A stretch of 64,000 bases of DNA from Deltaproteobacteria bacterium (lineage in GTDB: Bacteria > Myxococcota_A > UBA9160 > UBA4427). Every line of letters begins with the position of its first letter. The stretch's first letter is position 1. Positions 1 to 10,400 of this stretch are shown piece by piece. The translations under genes and the position numbers were made by a program. Below the pieces are notes generated by a model that was not told where the DNA came from, ran no database searches, and saw only the letters and a list, made by a program, of their open reading frames with translations. The stretch spans positions 62,001 to 126,000 of the forward strand of contig JAJDAN010000031.1 in assembly GCA_029261855.1 (NCBI GenBank), read 5' to 3'.

Positions 1-579
1 CCGCGCGACCTCGCCCGCGGGCAGCAGCAGACCGAACAGGTCCGCGAAGCGGCCGCCCTGTCCGACCATGAAGGCCAGGAAGTCGCCCTGGAAGTAGTGG
101 CCGTACAGCAGCTTCGAGAGCCCCGTGTGGAAGAGGACGATCACCGTGAGCCAGCGCAGGGAGGACAACACGAGCGTCTCGTCCCGGCGCGAGCGTTTCC
201 CCACGAGACACAGGAGCGCCACCGCCAACAGCTCGAGCACGAAGTGGTTGTCGGTGACGGGATACGTGGCGAGCGCCTGCCAGACCAGCGCGGGCAACGC
301 GACCCGGGGCGCCAGCAGCTCGCTGCGGTGCCAGAACGCCAGCACCCCTGAAAGCGCGACGACCCCGGCCGCGACGAGGTTCGCGCCACCCTCGATGCCG
401 AAGCTGCCGGGAGCCGAGCCGAACCAAAGCCACAAGACGCTCCGCACGCTGGCGTGGATCAGGACGAAGCGGCGGAATGCACGCAGCTGCGACCGACGAC
501 GGACCCCATCGGCGCCCTCCGCCAGGACGGCCAGCCCCTGGTCGATCCACACGGAGATCTTCTGGCCGGGTGAGATCAT
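1..579 (-). CDS. Partial integral membrane protein (N-terminal 193 residues), possibly HTTM/DoxX-like
   Basis: An open frame runs from an ATG at 579 off the left window edge, so the C-terminus is missing. After about 45 mostly polar residues it is strongly hydrophobic, with several predicted membrane segments (for example around LVAAGVVALSGVLAFW and LLAVALLCLV). A conserved-looking FHTGLSKLLYGHYFQGDFL stretch lies near residue 160. The pattern of a short amphipathic N-terminus, multiple helices and a K-x4-H/W-x-G motif resembles HTTM (vitamin K carboxylase-like) membrane domains, but I cannot confirm the family. It lies 82 bp downstream of rsgA on the same strand, so it may be co-transcribed with the recCBD operon. 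Confidence 0.6.
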   Translation of the reverse strand, partial: MISPGQKISVWIDQGLAVLAEGADGVRRRSQLRAFRRFVLIHASVRSVLWLWFGSAPGSFGIEGGANLVAAGVVALSGVLAFWHRSELLAPRVALPALVWQALATYPVTDNHFVLELLAVALLCLVGKRSRRDETLVLSSLRWLTVIVLFHTGLSKLLYGHYFQGDFLAFMVGQGGRFADLFGLLLPAGEVAR

Positions 580-661
580 CTGGCCGAGAAGAGTACCCGG
601 CCCACCAGACCGGGCGACGCCGCAAAGGCCGACAGACGGCCAGGAACGTGCGGGCCGGCCG

Positions 662-1591
662 CTAGCGCGACCGGCCCCCCGTGCGCTCCGTTTCCTGGAT
701 CCGCTCGAGGTCGACCAGCAGGTCGAGGTAGGCGGCGTGGCGCGCCTCATCGATGCGGCCGGCCGCCAGCGCCGCCGTCACCGCGCAGTCGGGCTCGTCC
801 CGGTGCAGACAGTTGCGGAAGCGGCACCCCTGCTCGAGCGCGGCTTCGAAGCCCGCGAAGAAGCGCGCCAGGTCTTCCGGGGACAGATCCACGGGCACGA
901 AGTTGCGGAAGCCCGGGGTATCGATCAGCTCGCCACCTCCCGGTAATGCATGCAGGGTGGAGCGCGTGGTGACGTGGCGGCCGAGACGCGTGAAGCGATT
1001 GATGTCGCCCGTCTCGAGCGCGAGCCCGGGAACCAGGGCGTTCAGCAGCGAGCTCTTGCCCACGCCCGAAGTCCCGATGAACGCGCCGCGTCTTGCGACC
1101 AGATGTGCGCGGATCGCGTCCAGCCCGTCGCTGGCGCCGTCTGCGACGTCGGACAAGGCGCTCACGCCGAACACCGGGATGCCCGCGGCGGTCAGGGCGC
1201 GGTCGGCCGCGAGGGCATCGAACAGCTCGCGGGAAGCGGCGAGGTCGCACTTGTTGACCACCACGAACGGCGAAAGCCCCCCGGCACGCGCCGCGACGAT
1301 TGCGCGGTCCAGGTAGCCGCGCGGTGTGGGGGGGCGACTCGCAACGGTGATCCCCAGTACCTCGAGGTTCGCCGCGATGGCGCGCACGCGACCCCGGGCG
1401 TCGCGACGTGCGAGCACCGTGTCCCGTGGACCGGGCTCGGCGCCCTTGTCCGTCAGCCGCACGCGGTCACCGACGACGACGGGCGTGTCGCGCTGGACGC
1501 GAATCCGCGTCCGCTCGCCGCCTGGCAGCTCGACCTCGACGTCGAGCCCGAAGTGTCCCACCACGATTCCGTCGTGTGCGTTCTCGGTCAT
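662..1591 (-). CDS. rsgA: Ribosome small subunit-dependent GTPase RsgA (YjeQ)
   Basis: A 309-aa circularly permuted GTPase that acts in 30S subunit maturation. The G motifs occur in permuted order: G4 (VVNKCD, about residue 110) precedes the P-loop G1 (GTSGVGKSS) and G3 (DTPG). An N-terminal OB-fold precedes them. A C-terminal zinc knuckle C-x4-C-x-H-x5-C (CRFRNCLHRDEPDC) is intact and diagnostic of the family. Length is normal for RsgA. The ATG at 1591 overlaps the recD TGA as ATGA, so translation is coupled to recD. A GC-rich inverted repeat (652-658/671-677) spans the stop codon but lacks a T tract. Confidence 0.95.
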   Translation of the reverse strand: MTENAHDGIVVGHFGLDVEVELPGGERTRIRVQRDTPVVVGDRVRLTDKGAEPGPRDTVLARRDARGRVRAIAANLEVLGITVASRPPTPRGYLDRAIVAARAGGLSPFVVVNKCDLAASRELFDALAADRALTAAGIPVFGVSALSDVADGASDGLDAIRAHLVARRGAFIGTSGVGKSSLLNALVPGLALETGDINRFTRLGRHVTTRSTLHALPGGGELIDTPGFRNFVPVDLSPEDLARFFAGFEAALEQGCRFRNCLHRDEPDCAVTAALAAGRIDEARHAAYLDLLVDLERIQETERTGGRSR

Positions 1592-3651
1592 TCCAGCGAG
1601 ACACTGCCCGAGTCTCCGGCCCCGGGCCACAAGGCGTCGCGCAGACCCGACGCCCGGGAGACCCGGCGACCGATGGCCGCTTCGAGCACGTCCCGGCTGG
1701 CGTGGACCACCACCCGGGATCGCGCCCGGGTGACCGCGGTGTAGATGAGCTCGCGGGTGAGTAGCGGCAGGGGCTCGTCGGGCAGGACCAGCACCACCGC
1801 GTCGAACTCCGACCCCTGACTCTTGTGGACGGTCATCGCGAAGACCGGCTCGTACGGGGGGAGCCGCGACAGCCCGAAGCTGCGCGGCTCGTCTCCGGCG
1901 GCGAACCACGCGCGCACGCCGAGACCGGGGTCTTCCACGAGCAGGCCAACGTCTCCGTTGAAGAGCCCGAGATGCGGCGCGTTCCGCGTCACGAGGATCG
2001 GTCGCCCGGGCGAAACAGTCGGGGGGGCCGCCTCTCCGCGCGACCCACGGAACCCGCTTCGGGCGGGCTCGGCAAGCAGACCCGCCGCCACGAGCGCGGC
2101 GTCGATGCGCGCGTTCAGGTCGACGGCGCCGAACGGTCCCTCGCGCACGGCACACAGCACGCGAAAGCCGTCGAGCGCGCGCAGGCGCGACAGCGGGTCC
2201 GGCGCGACGTCTGCCCCCAGGCACGGCGCATAGCCCTCGAGCACCGGGCCCTGCAGTGCGGCGGCCAGTGAGCGAGGGTCGCTCGCGTCGACCCGCGTCA
2301 CGTCTGGGAGGCGCTCATCGTCGAGCACGGCGAGGGCCGCCCCTGCCTCGCCGTCACGGATGGCCCGGGCGAGCCGGCCGATGCCCGTATCGCTGGCGTA
2401 GCGATGACTGCGCTGAAGCGTGACGACGCATTCCGCGACGCCGGACGCGGAAGCCCCCACCACCGGAATCGGTGCACCCGCCAACTCTTCCAGGCGGCGC
2501 GCCAGCTCCAAGGGATAGCCCGGGGCTCGGACGGGTCCGCACAGATCGTTGAAGACCGCGCCGGCCTCCACCGAAGCAAGCTGGTCCGCATCTCCCAACA
2601 AGATCAATCGCGCCCGCGCCGGCAGGGCCGCAACCAGCCGCGACATCAAGGCGAGGTCGATCATGGACGCCTCGTCGACGAGCACGACATCCGCCCCCAG
2701 ATCACGCTTCCGCGAGGCCGGCAAACGACCGCGACCGAGTCCCAGCAGGCGGTGCAGGGTGGCGGCGGCGGTGGGGATGGCAGTGCGGACGCTGTCGCTA
2801 CAGGACAGCTCGCCCCGCGCCCGGGAGATCGCCTGCCCGAGCCGGGCGGCGGCCTTGCCCGTGGGCGCCGCCAGGGCGATCCGCGGCACCTCGGCGCCCG
2901 AGGCCAGTTCCTGCTCGACCAGCACGGCGAGCAGGCGAGCCGCGGTGGTGGTCTTGCCGGTCCCCGGCCCCCCGGAGATGACACACAGACGCTTCGAGAC
3001 CGCGACGCCGGCAGCGACCCGCTGCCAATCGACCGAATCGACTCCATCGACGCCGTCGGCCCCATCCGTCAGGGAAGGACCCGCGGAAGACGGCAGCAGG
3101 CGGGCGATGGCTTCGGTTGCGGCCGAGACGTCGAAAGGCGGCACCGGAGCGGTCGCCAGCCTCACGAAGGCGGCGGCGACGCGGCGCTCGTCTTCGAAGC
3201 AGCGCCGCAGGAACAAGCGACCGCGCCCGTCCAGCACCAGCGGAGTGCTGCGATCGTCGTCGCCGGCGTCGTCCCCGGCTTTTCCGCCGGCGAAGTTGCC
3301 GGCGTGAGAGTTGCCGGCGAAGTTGCCGGCGAAGTTGCCGGCGTGAGAGTCGCCGGCGAAGTTGCCGGCGAAAGAGTCGGCGTCAGAGCCGGCAAAAGAG
3401 GCGACGAGCGGGCTGTCCCCCAAGACGCGCAGCCAGTCATCGAGGGGCGGCCAGGCCGATGGGTCTTCGCGGACGAAACGCGGCAGATCCAGGCACACAT
3501 CGCCGCGGCCGGTGTTCCGGCTGACCAGCGCCGCGGCCAGCAACACCTCGGGACGCGTCTCGCCTCCCAGACGCGCCAGCGAACTGGCGAGGGTCTGGTC
3601 CAGGGTCGTCAGCTCGCCACTGCGACGCAGACCGTCCAGGGTCATCGTCAC
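1588..3651 (-). CDS. recD: RecBCD subunit RecD (5'-3' helicase)
   Basis: A 687-aa SF1 helicase of the RecBCD nuclease, longer than the roughly 608 aa of E. coli RecD. The Walker A motif ISGGPGTGKTTT lies near residue 225, the Walker B-like VLVDEASMID motif follows, and the C-terminal motif VFAMTVHKSQGSEF is present. Extra length comes from an odd low-complexity stretch around residues 85-125 made of repeated AGNFAG/AGNSHAG units. It is encoded by a degenerate 12-bp tandem repeat (about 3285-3400) between the N-terminal and helicase domains. GTG at 3651 overlaps the recB stop as GTGA; an ATG two codons later (3645) is the alternative start. A GGGGAGGG sequence sits upstream. Confidence 0.95.
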   Translation of the reverse strand: MTMTLDGLRRSGELTTLDQTLASSLARLGGETRPEVLLAAALVSRNTGRGDVCLDLPRFVREDPSAWPPLDDWLRVLGDSPLVASFAGSDADSFAGNFAGDSHAGNFAGNFAGNSHAGNFAGGKAGDDAGDDDRSTPLVLDGRGRLFLRRCFEDERRVAAAFVRLATAPVPPFDVSAATEAIARLLPSSAGPSLTDGADGVDGVDSVDWQRVAAGVAVSKRLCVISGGPGTGKTTTAARLLAVLVEQELASGAEVPRIALAAPTGKAAARLGQAISRARGELSCSDSVRTAIPTAAATLHRLLGLGRGRLPASRKRDLGADVVLVDEASMIDLALMSRLVAALPARARLILLGDADQLASVEAGAVFNDLCGPVRAPGYPLELARRLEELAGAPIPVVGASASGVAECVVTLQRSHRYASDTGIGRLARAIRDGEAGAALAVLDDERLPDVTRVDASDPRSLAAALQGPVLEGYAPCLGADVAPDPLSRLRALDGFRVLCAVREGPFGAVDLNARIDAALVAAGLLAEPARSGFRGSRGEAAPPTVSPGRPILVTRNAPHLGLFNGDVGLLVEDPGLGVRAWFAAGDEPRSFGLSRLPPYEPVFAMTVHKSQGSEFDAVVLVLPDEPLPLLTRELIYTAVTRARSRVVVHASRDVLEAAIGRRVSRASGLRDALWPGAGDSGSVSLE
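3285..3400. repeat. Degenerate 12-bp tandem repeat inside recD
   Basis: The plus strand shows repeated gaagttgccggc units interleaved with gtgagagttgcc/gtgagagtcgcc variants. All units are multiples of 3 and keep the recD frame, giving the repeated NFAG/SHAG peptide. This is a simple-sequence expansion in a linker and not a CRISPR, because there are no unique spacers. Confidence 0.8.
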
Positions 3652-6600
3652 GCCTCGCCCTCCCCGAGCAGATCGGACAACGCATCGATGAGCGCGCGCG
3701 GCGGTCGGTCGTGAAGCACACCGCAGCCCGGGGGATGCTGCGGCGACATCCCTCGAAGGAAGAGATAGTAGGCCCCGCCGAGATGCCGGTCGTAGTCGTA
3801 GCCCGGCAGCCGCAATCGAAGGTGCCGATGCAGCGCAACCAGGTAGAGGTGGTACTGCAGCACGTAGTCGTGCTCGAGCATGCACGCATCGAGAGCCGAT
3901 GCCGCGTAGTCCGAAGCGAAGCGGCCGAGGTGGTTCGACTTGTAGTCGACCACGTACCAGCGTTCGTCCCGACAGAACACCAGGTCGATGAAGCCGCGCA
4001 GGTGACCTTCGAGCGGCGGAAACGCCAGAGTCGCGGCTCGCTGTGCGTAACGTCGTGACAGCTCGCGGGTCGCGTGCCGGTCGAAGACTGCGGACAGGTC
4101 CGCGGGCGAGATGGGTCGCGCGGCGTCCCCCGCCGGCAGCATGAACGGCATCTCGTCGACGCGCTCTTCCCGGGTGACAGCTGCGAGGCGGCTCGCTCCG
4201 TCGCCCGGCTCGAGGGGTGTCGCCAACACCTCGCGGATCGCGGTGACGAGCGGGTCGGCCAGGGACACCGCCAGTCCGTGCCCAGTGAGCGCGGCGACCG
4301 TTCGCTCTTCGATCTCGCCGGCTCTCGCGCCGGTGAAGTCGATCTTCTCGAAGATCTCGTGGACGAGGATCCCGGGGCCCGCACCCGCCGGGAAGTCGGC
4401 CAGTCGGACCGGCACCGAATCGCCGTCGACGCGCCCGGCCACCCGCAGGTCCGGGTCGGCGTAGTCCCTCCCCTCCTCGGCTTCCAGCGTCTCGTGGCTC
4501 GCGCCGCCGAGCTCGGACGGCCCGTGCCGGGGTGCCGTCGAAACCAGACCCGAAAAGCTCGACACCCGCCAGCCGTTCGCGAAGCTGCGCCGGGCGACGC
4601 GGTGACGCAGCTCGTCAGCCGCCGCCTCCAGGCCCTGGGCCGGCACCACCGGGCCCGGCGTTGCATCGAGACTTTCGATACAGAGGCGACCGGGGGCCTG
4701 CGCGGCCAGGGTCGCGAGCTCTTCGCCCAGGTCGGCTTCGTCCCGGCCGGCGAAGCGAGCGGCGTCCGGCAGACCCGGCTCTCGCTCGGGCTGGGGCTGG
4801 GGCCGGGGAAGGGGAGGGGGAATGGGAAGGGGATGAAGTACGTGGCCGAGCGGCGAGGTGCCCGCCTTCGAGTCCAGGGTTCCCCACACCACGCTGCAGT
4901 GATGCTCGGCGCGGGTGAGCGCGACGTACAGCAGGCGCAGGCTCTCGGCGAAGGCCTCGCGCTGGGCGAGCCTGAAGCTTTCGCGTTCTGGGCCCTTCAC
5001 GAGGTCGAGCGCGAGGGCGCCGGTCTCGGGGTCGTGAAAGCGCGGGAACTTCTCGCGGTCCTGGATGAGAGTGCCCTCCCACAAGTAGGGACAGAAGGTG
5101 ATCGGGTACTCGAGTCCCTTGCTGCGGTGAACCGTCACGAGCTTGACCGCGCGGTCATCGCTCTCGAGCCGCAGCTGCGCATCCTCGGCGACCCACTTGC
5201 GTGCTTCCCCGGCCTCGATCCTGCGGCGGCCGAACCAGTACACGAGCGCAAGCGGACCGAGGCGCCCTTCGACGGCGGCCCGCTGCAGCAGCTCCGCCAG
5301 GTGCAGCAGGTTCGTGACGCGTCGCTCGCCATCCGTGCGCGCGAGCAGGCGCGGACCGACGCGCCCTTCCATCCACAACAGGCGCAGGGCCTGGATGAAG
5401 CCGCGCTCGACCCAACGTCGCCGGCAGCGGCGGAAGCGCGCGCCCCACTCTTCCCAGGCGGCCGCGCCCGCCGCCGAATCCTCGTCCAGCAGGGATCGCA
5501 GGTCGTCCGCCGACGCCGACAGCAGCGTCGTCGCGAGTGCTGCGCGCAGCCGCGCCGGATGCTCGGGCTCGGCCATGGCCCGCATCACGCGGTCGAGCTC
5601 GACGGCTTCCTCCGTGGCGAACACACTCTCTTCGCTCAAGAGCACGCTTGCGATCCCGTGCCGTCGCAGACCCGACTGGAACAGACGCGCCTGCTGGTTC
5701 GTGCGCGTCAGCACCGCGATGTCGCCCGCCTCGACCCGGCGGTCGCCGATCCGGGTTTCTGACGCGAGCAGGCGCGCGATCTCACTGGCCACGTCCCGGA
5801 CCAGATCGTCCCGGGTCCGGCTGGGCGTCTTCTTGTCGGCCTTGCCGGTGCCCGCGAACAGCACACGCAACCCGGACGCGATGCGCCCCGCGCCGACGGC
5901 GTCCTCGGCATGCTCACGGGCGCGGACGGGCTCATACGAGATGGCGTCATCCCCGAACGGGACGCGGGCGTGAGAGAACGTCGCGTTCAGGGCGTCGACG
6001 AGAGCGGGGTCGGACCTGTAGTTCGTCGTCAAGCCGTACCGCCGCTCGGCCCGCCCTGCGGCTTCGAGGTAGGTGGCGACGTCGGCACCCCGGAACGCGT
6101 AGATCGCCTGCTTGGGGTCACCGATCAGGAACAGGGCGGGCGGCGCGGCGGCCTTGCCTGCGTCGTCGGCGTTCTCCTCGTTGTTCCCGTTGTTCCGGTC
6201 GTCCCAGATCTGCCGGAAGATCGCGTACTGCACGCGGTCGGTGTCCTGGAACTCGTCGATCAGCGCCACCGGGTGACGCCGCCGCACGGCCCGCGCGAGC
6301 CGTTCCCCGCCGGCACCCGCGAGCGCGGCGCCCAGCTGGTCGAGCAGGTCGTCGAAGAAGAGGACGCCCTGTTCCTGCTTGCGGGACGTCAGCTCGGCGC
6401 GGGCATAGTCGACGAAGTCCTGCTCGAGTGCGCTGCGCCAGTCGGTCAGGCTCTGGAAGTACCCGCGGTCCGCCTCGAGCAGGTCCTGACACAAGTCGAA
6501 GAGTTCGTGTTTCGGAAGCGGTCCCTTCGCGGGGTCGATCCAGTGGCTCTGCAAGCCACTGACGCAGAGCCGTTCGAAGTACTGGAACGTCTTCTCGACG

Positions 6601-7451
6601 CCGGGTTCCTGGAGAGCGAAGACGGCCTCGAGCCCCGGCAGCCAGCTCTTCCGCATCGTCGCGTTCTGGTACATGCCCTTCTTGATGACGCCGCGCTTGC
6701 CCGCGTCGAGCAGGGCGTCGAAGACTTGCTCGCCGTGCTCGGCGAAGCAGGCCTCCGCGCGCGTCAGCGCATCGCGCCAGCGCGCCTGGAGCACGGTCAT
6801 GTCGGGGATTGCCGGCCGCGGCGGGTTCACGACTACATCGCGGCGCGAGGCCACGCGTTCGGCCAGCTCGAGCAGACGCTCGAAGCCGTCCTTTGCCGCG
6901 TAGGCGGCGAGCTGCGGTGACGCGTCGTACAGCTCGCGCACGAAGAAGTCTCCGGCGACTTCCTCGAGCAATGCGCTCTGGTCGCTGACGAGCTCGCTGT
7001 CGAATGCGCTTCCGCTCTCGAAGGCGTGCTCGCTCAGCACGCGTTGACAGAAACCGTGGATCGTGAAGATGGCGGCCCGGTCGAAGTTGCGAAGGGCAGC
7101 CAGGACATGCTCACGGTCTCCCGCCACGTCGCCCGCAGCCAGACGCGTGCGGACGAGATCCGCGTCTGGACGATCGACTCCATCAACCGTGCGATCGGCC
7201 GTGAGAGCGCCCCCGTCGAGGGCCGCCGCGAGCCCGACCAGCCGGGTGCGGATGCGGTCGCGCAGCTCGCTCGTCGCGGCGACCGTGTAGGTGACCACGA
7301 GGATCTGCGAGACGTCGAGCCGCCGCTCGAGCAACAAGCGCAGGTACAGGGACGCGATCGCGTAGGTCTTCCCGGTGCCCGCACCCGCCTCGATCAGACA
7401 CGTACCCTCGAGCGGAACCGAGGCGGGATCGAAGCGTTCGAGGGCGCTCAC
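3648..7451 (-). CDS. recB: RecBCD subunit RecB (3'-5' helicase/nuclease)
   Basis: A 1267-aa UvrD-like helicase fused to a C-terminal PD-(D/E)XK nuclease, the catalytic core of the RecBCD double-strand-break resection machine. The Walker A motif EAGAGTGKT is at residues 21-29, the Walker B motif LIDEFQDTD near 395, and the motif VTVHRSKGLEYP in the second helicase half. The nuclease motif GFIDLVF...VVDYKSNHLG (about 1150-1175) keeps the Asp-Asp-Lys residues. A proline-rich linker (PLPIPPPLPRPQPQP) precedes the nuclease. The GTG start overlaps the recC stop as GTGA, and the stop overlaps recD, which fits coupled production of a stoichiometric complex. Confidence 0.96.
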   Translation of the reverse strand: MSALERFDPASVPLEGTCLIEAGAGTGKTYAIASLYLRLLLERRLDVSQILVVTYTVAATSELRDRIRTRLVGLAAALDGGALTADRTVDGVDRPDADLVRTRLAAGDVAGDREHVLAALRNFDRAAIFTIHGFCQRVLSEHAFESGSAFDSELVSDQSALLEEVAGDFFVRELYDASPQLAAYAAKDGFERLLELAERVASRRDVVVNPPRPAIPDMTVLQARWRDALTRAEACFAEHGEQVFDALLDAGKRGVIKKGMYQNATMRKSWLPGLEAVFALQEPGVEKTFQYFERLCVSGLQSHWIDPAKGPLPKHELFDLCQDLLEADRGYFQSLTDWRSALEQDFVDYARAELTSRKQEQGVLFFDDLLDQLGAALAGAGGERLARAVRRRHPVALIDEFQDTDRVQYAIFRQIWDDRNNGNNEENADDAGKAAAPPALFLIGDPKQAIYAFRGADVATYLEAAGRAERRYGLTTNYRSDPALVDALNATFSHARVPFGDDAISYEPVRAREHAEDAVGAGRIASGLRVLFAGTGKADKKTPSRTRDDLVRDVASEIARLLASETRIGDRRVEAGDIAVLTRTNQQARLFQSGLRRHGIASVLLSEESVFATEEAVELDRVMRAMAEPEHPARLRAALATTLLSASADDLRSLLDEDSAAGAAAWEEWGARFRRCRRRWVERGFIQALRLLWMEGRVGPRLLARTDGERRVTNLLHLAELLQRAAVEGRLGPLALVYWFGRRRIEAGEARKWVAEDAQLRLESDDRAVKLVTVHRSKGLEYPITFCPYLWEGTLIQDREKFPRFHDPETGALALDLVKGPERESFRLAQREAFAESLRLLYVALTRAEHHCSVVWGTLDSKAGTSPLGHVLHPLPIPPPLPRPQPQPEREPGLPDAARFAGRDEADLGEELATLAAQAPGRLCIESLDATPGPVVPAQGLEAAADELRHRVARRSFANGWRVSSFSGLVSTAPRHGPSELGGASHETLEAEEGRDYADPDLRVAGRVDGDSVPVRLADFPAGAGPGILVHEIFEKIDFTGARAGEIEERTVAALTGHGLAVSLADPLVTAIREVLATPLEPGDGASRLAAVTREERVDEMPFMLPAGDAARPISPADLSAVFDRHATRELSRRYAQRAATLAFPPLEGHLRGFIDLVFCRDERWYVVDYKSNHLGRFASDYAASALDACMLEHDYVLQYHLYLVALHRHLRLRLPGYDYDRHLGGAYYLFLRGMSPQHPPGCGVLHDRPPRALIDALSDLLGEGEA

Positions 7452-10400
7452 CGGGCTTTCCCCTTTGCCTGCCCGATCGCCCGAAAGTACGGCTCGCAGA
7501 CGCGCTGGGTGAGTTCCGCGAACCCGATGCCGGGGAGCTCCGATTGGGGGTCCAGGGGGTCGACATCGCGGAAAGCCTGGGCCAGATAGAAGTCGTCGCT
7601 GGCCACGCGACCCCATGAGCCCTTCCAGCTGCTCCGCACCGTCGCCGACGGCGGGCGTACCGACGACGAGCCGGCGAGCTGCTTCGCATATGCAAGAGAG
7701 GTCTCGCGCAGGAACGGCAACGGCAGCGTCTGCCCCAGGGCGTAGAGGCCGAGCAGGTCGCGGAGCAGCGACTCGGCATCATCGCAGGGCTCGAGGGTGC
7801 GCACCTCGGCAGCGTCCCCCTTGCGGGCGACGAGTGAGCTGCGCAGGGAGACACCCTCCGGCGCGATCCAGCACAGCACGAGGTGGTGGATCCAGAAGGC
7901 GAGCTCGCGGGAATGCGGCAAGGTCGAGAACTGCAGAACCACGCGGCCGTTGGACCAGAGGTCGCCGATTTCGCCGTGGATCCGCCAGTCCCCGAGCCGA
8001 TGGTCGACGGGAACCGGCGCGAGCGGCTCATCGCCGCGCAGCGCGCGGACCTCGTCCAGGATGCTGCGCGTCCGCCGCCGCGACACCTGCTCGGCCTGGT
8101 CTCCGATCGCCCCGGGTGGCAGACGACCGTCCGCGCGCACGAGGGCCAGCGCGTCGAGCTCGCTCATGCCGTCGAGCTCGGCCCGCAGCAGGGCGTTGCC
8201 ATGCACCCAGCGCTGCAGGTCGTCGAGCCGCAGGGGTTCGCGGTCTTCGAGGGGCTCGACCTCGTCGCGCAGGTAGAGGCCGAAGCGCCGCTGCAGGAAG
8301 GCGCGAGCGGGATGCTCGAAGAAGCGCGCGAGATCCGACAGCGCCACCGGCATTGCCTCGCGCTCCGCCGCCCCGACTGCCTCGGCGGGCAGGGCGGCGC
8401 GCACCCACGGGCGGCCCGCGAGGCCCTGGCCCCGCGTCGTCCGCGCGACGACCAGCGCCTCGGCACCGTCGCGGTCCACCTTCGAGTGACTGAAGAGCCG
8501 CGCGTCCGACCCGTCGAAGTAGCGCGGACTGAACGCGTGCAGCGGGTGCTGAACGACGAGTCGCGCGCGCGAGGCCACGGGATCGGGCTCGCCGCAGACG
8601 CGAACGGCCTCGTCCACCAGCTCGTCCACGACCACCGACGGCGGGCGAGGCACGCCGTCGCGCGTGCTCTTGCCCGCGAAGGTCACGATCAGGTGGTCTC
8701 TCGCCGAGACCAGGGCTTCGAGGAAGAGATAGCGGTCGTCGTCGCGCGAGCTGCGATCTCCCGGCTTCGGGTTTCGCGCGACGAGATCGAAGCCGAGCGG
8801 CACGCGGGAACGCGGGAAGGCGTCGTCGTTCATTCCCAACAGCGCCACGACCCGGAACGGGATGCTGCGCATCGGGACCAGCTCGCAGAACGTGACGCCG
8901 CCAGTCAGGAAACGGTGCGACTCGACGCCTCGCTCGAGCTGACTGGACAGCTCGTCGCGAACGGTCGCCAGCGCGACCGGCTCATCGAAGCCCGCAGCGC
9001 GCGCACGTTCTTCGAGCTCTCGCAGGGCGTCGCGAACCCGCGCCTGCTGCTGGGCGCCGTCGTCGCGCGCGTCGATCATCTGGTCCATCAACCGGGCGAG
9101 TGACTCGCGCCAGCGTTCGACGGGATGCAAACCCGAGACCGCCTCGCGGAACGCGAACAGCGCGTCCCGGAACTCGACGAAGCGGCCGAGCAGATCGGCC
9201 CGGCCGGGCTCGACCCCCGCCGCGGCGCGCGTGCCGCCGAAGAGCGCCTCGGCATCCGGAGGCATGGCGAGGCCGAGCATCAGTCGATCGACGCCCTCCT
9301 CCCAGGTGTTCTGTCTCAGTGCGGGTTGACCGACTTCCGCCCGGTGCTGCGCATCGACGCCCCAGCGGATCCCCGCGTCGCCGATCCAGCCGATCAGGAC
9401 CTCGAGATCTTCCTCGCCGATGCCGAACTTCTCGCGGATGCGATCGACCATTAGCAGATCGACCACGGCGCTCGCAGTCAGCCGGCCGGACAACGCGTCG
9501 AGCAGGTCCCCGAGTGCGTCGACGACGGGATGCGTCGCGCGCACGTTCCGGTCGGCCACCCGGTAGTCGATGGGCGCGAGGTCGTCGCCCTGGGAATCGA
9601 AGGCAGCCTCGATGAAGGGGGCGTAGCCTTCGACGTCCGGGGTCATGACGATCACGTCCCGCGGTTCGAGGCTCGCGTCCGCTTCGAAGAGCGCCCGCAG
9701 ACGATCGCGCAGCACCTCGACCTCGCGCATGGGTCCGTGGCAGGCGTGCACCTGGACCGAGCCGTCGGCGATGTCCGGCGCGGCTATCGAGGGACACGAT
9801 GCGCCTGTGCGCACGACCTGCTGAACGGCGTGCAGCAAGCTGGGTCGTCGTTCCAGCTCCCCGTCCCCGCCGCCCGTCTCGCGCACTTCGACTTCCTGGA
9901 CGGCGAGCACCTGGTGGAACTGGCGGCCCACCTCGCCCAGAGACGCCCACAACGGATTCTCGCCGGTGGCGGTGGCGGTGGCGGTGGCGGTAGCAAGAGG
10001 AGCGCTTGTCGGACGGAGCACGAACAGCTGCAGGTCGATCCGCCGACCGAGCGCCGACAGGACTTCGACGAGTCGCGGTGGCAGGGTGGTCACGCCGAAC
10101 AAGCTGGCGCGGCTCGGGAAGCCGGGAATCACACCCGATTCGGCGGATACGCGCGCCAGGAAGTCGTCGGTGCGTGCCGCCAGGTGATTCGCGCCGTTCC
10201 GGGAACAGTTCTCGGAACTGGTCTCAGGACCGCAACTCGCGACGACCTGCTTCCAGAGGATCGGCTGCCAGTCTCGGGGATCGGTGCTCGCCTCCCAGGC
10301 TGCGATCATGTCCGGGCGGTAGACGACATAGTGATCGAAGGTCTGCGCGATACGAGAAGCCAGCTGAACGCGCCGGCTCGGCGACGAGTCGGCCTGCAGA

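Noticed and set aside
652-677. GGGCCGG/CCGGCCC inverted repeat at the end of rsgA as a terminator
   Set aside because: It overlaps the coding end, lacks a T tract, and the next gene is on the same strand, so read-through is plausible.
3285-3400. Repeat block in recD considered as a CRISPR array
   Set aside because: Units are 12 bp, contiguous, in frame and without spacers; no cas genes nearby.
4074-5762. Plus-strand open frame of 562 codons opposite recB
   Set aside because: No motif, no ribosome site, and Arg/Gly/Gln-rich composition typical of third-position-driven shadow frames.
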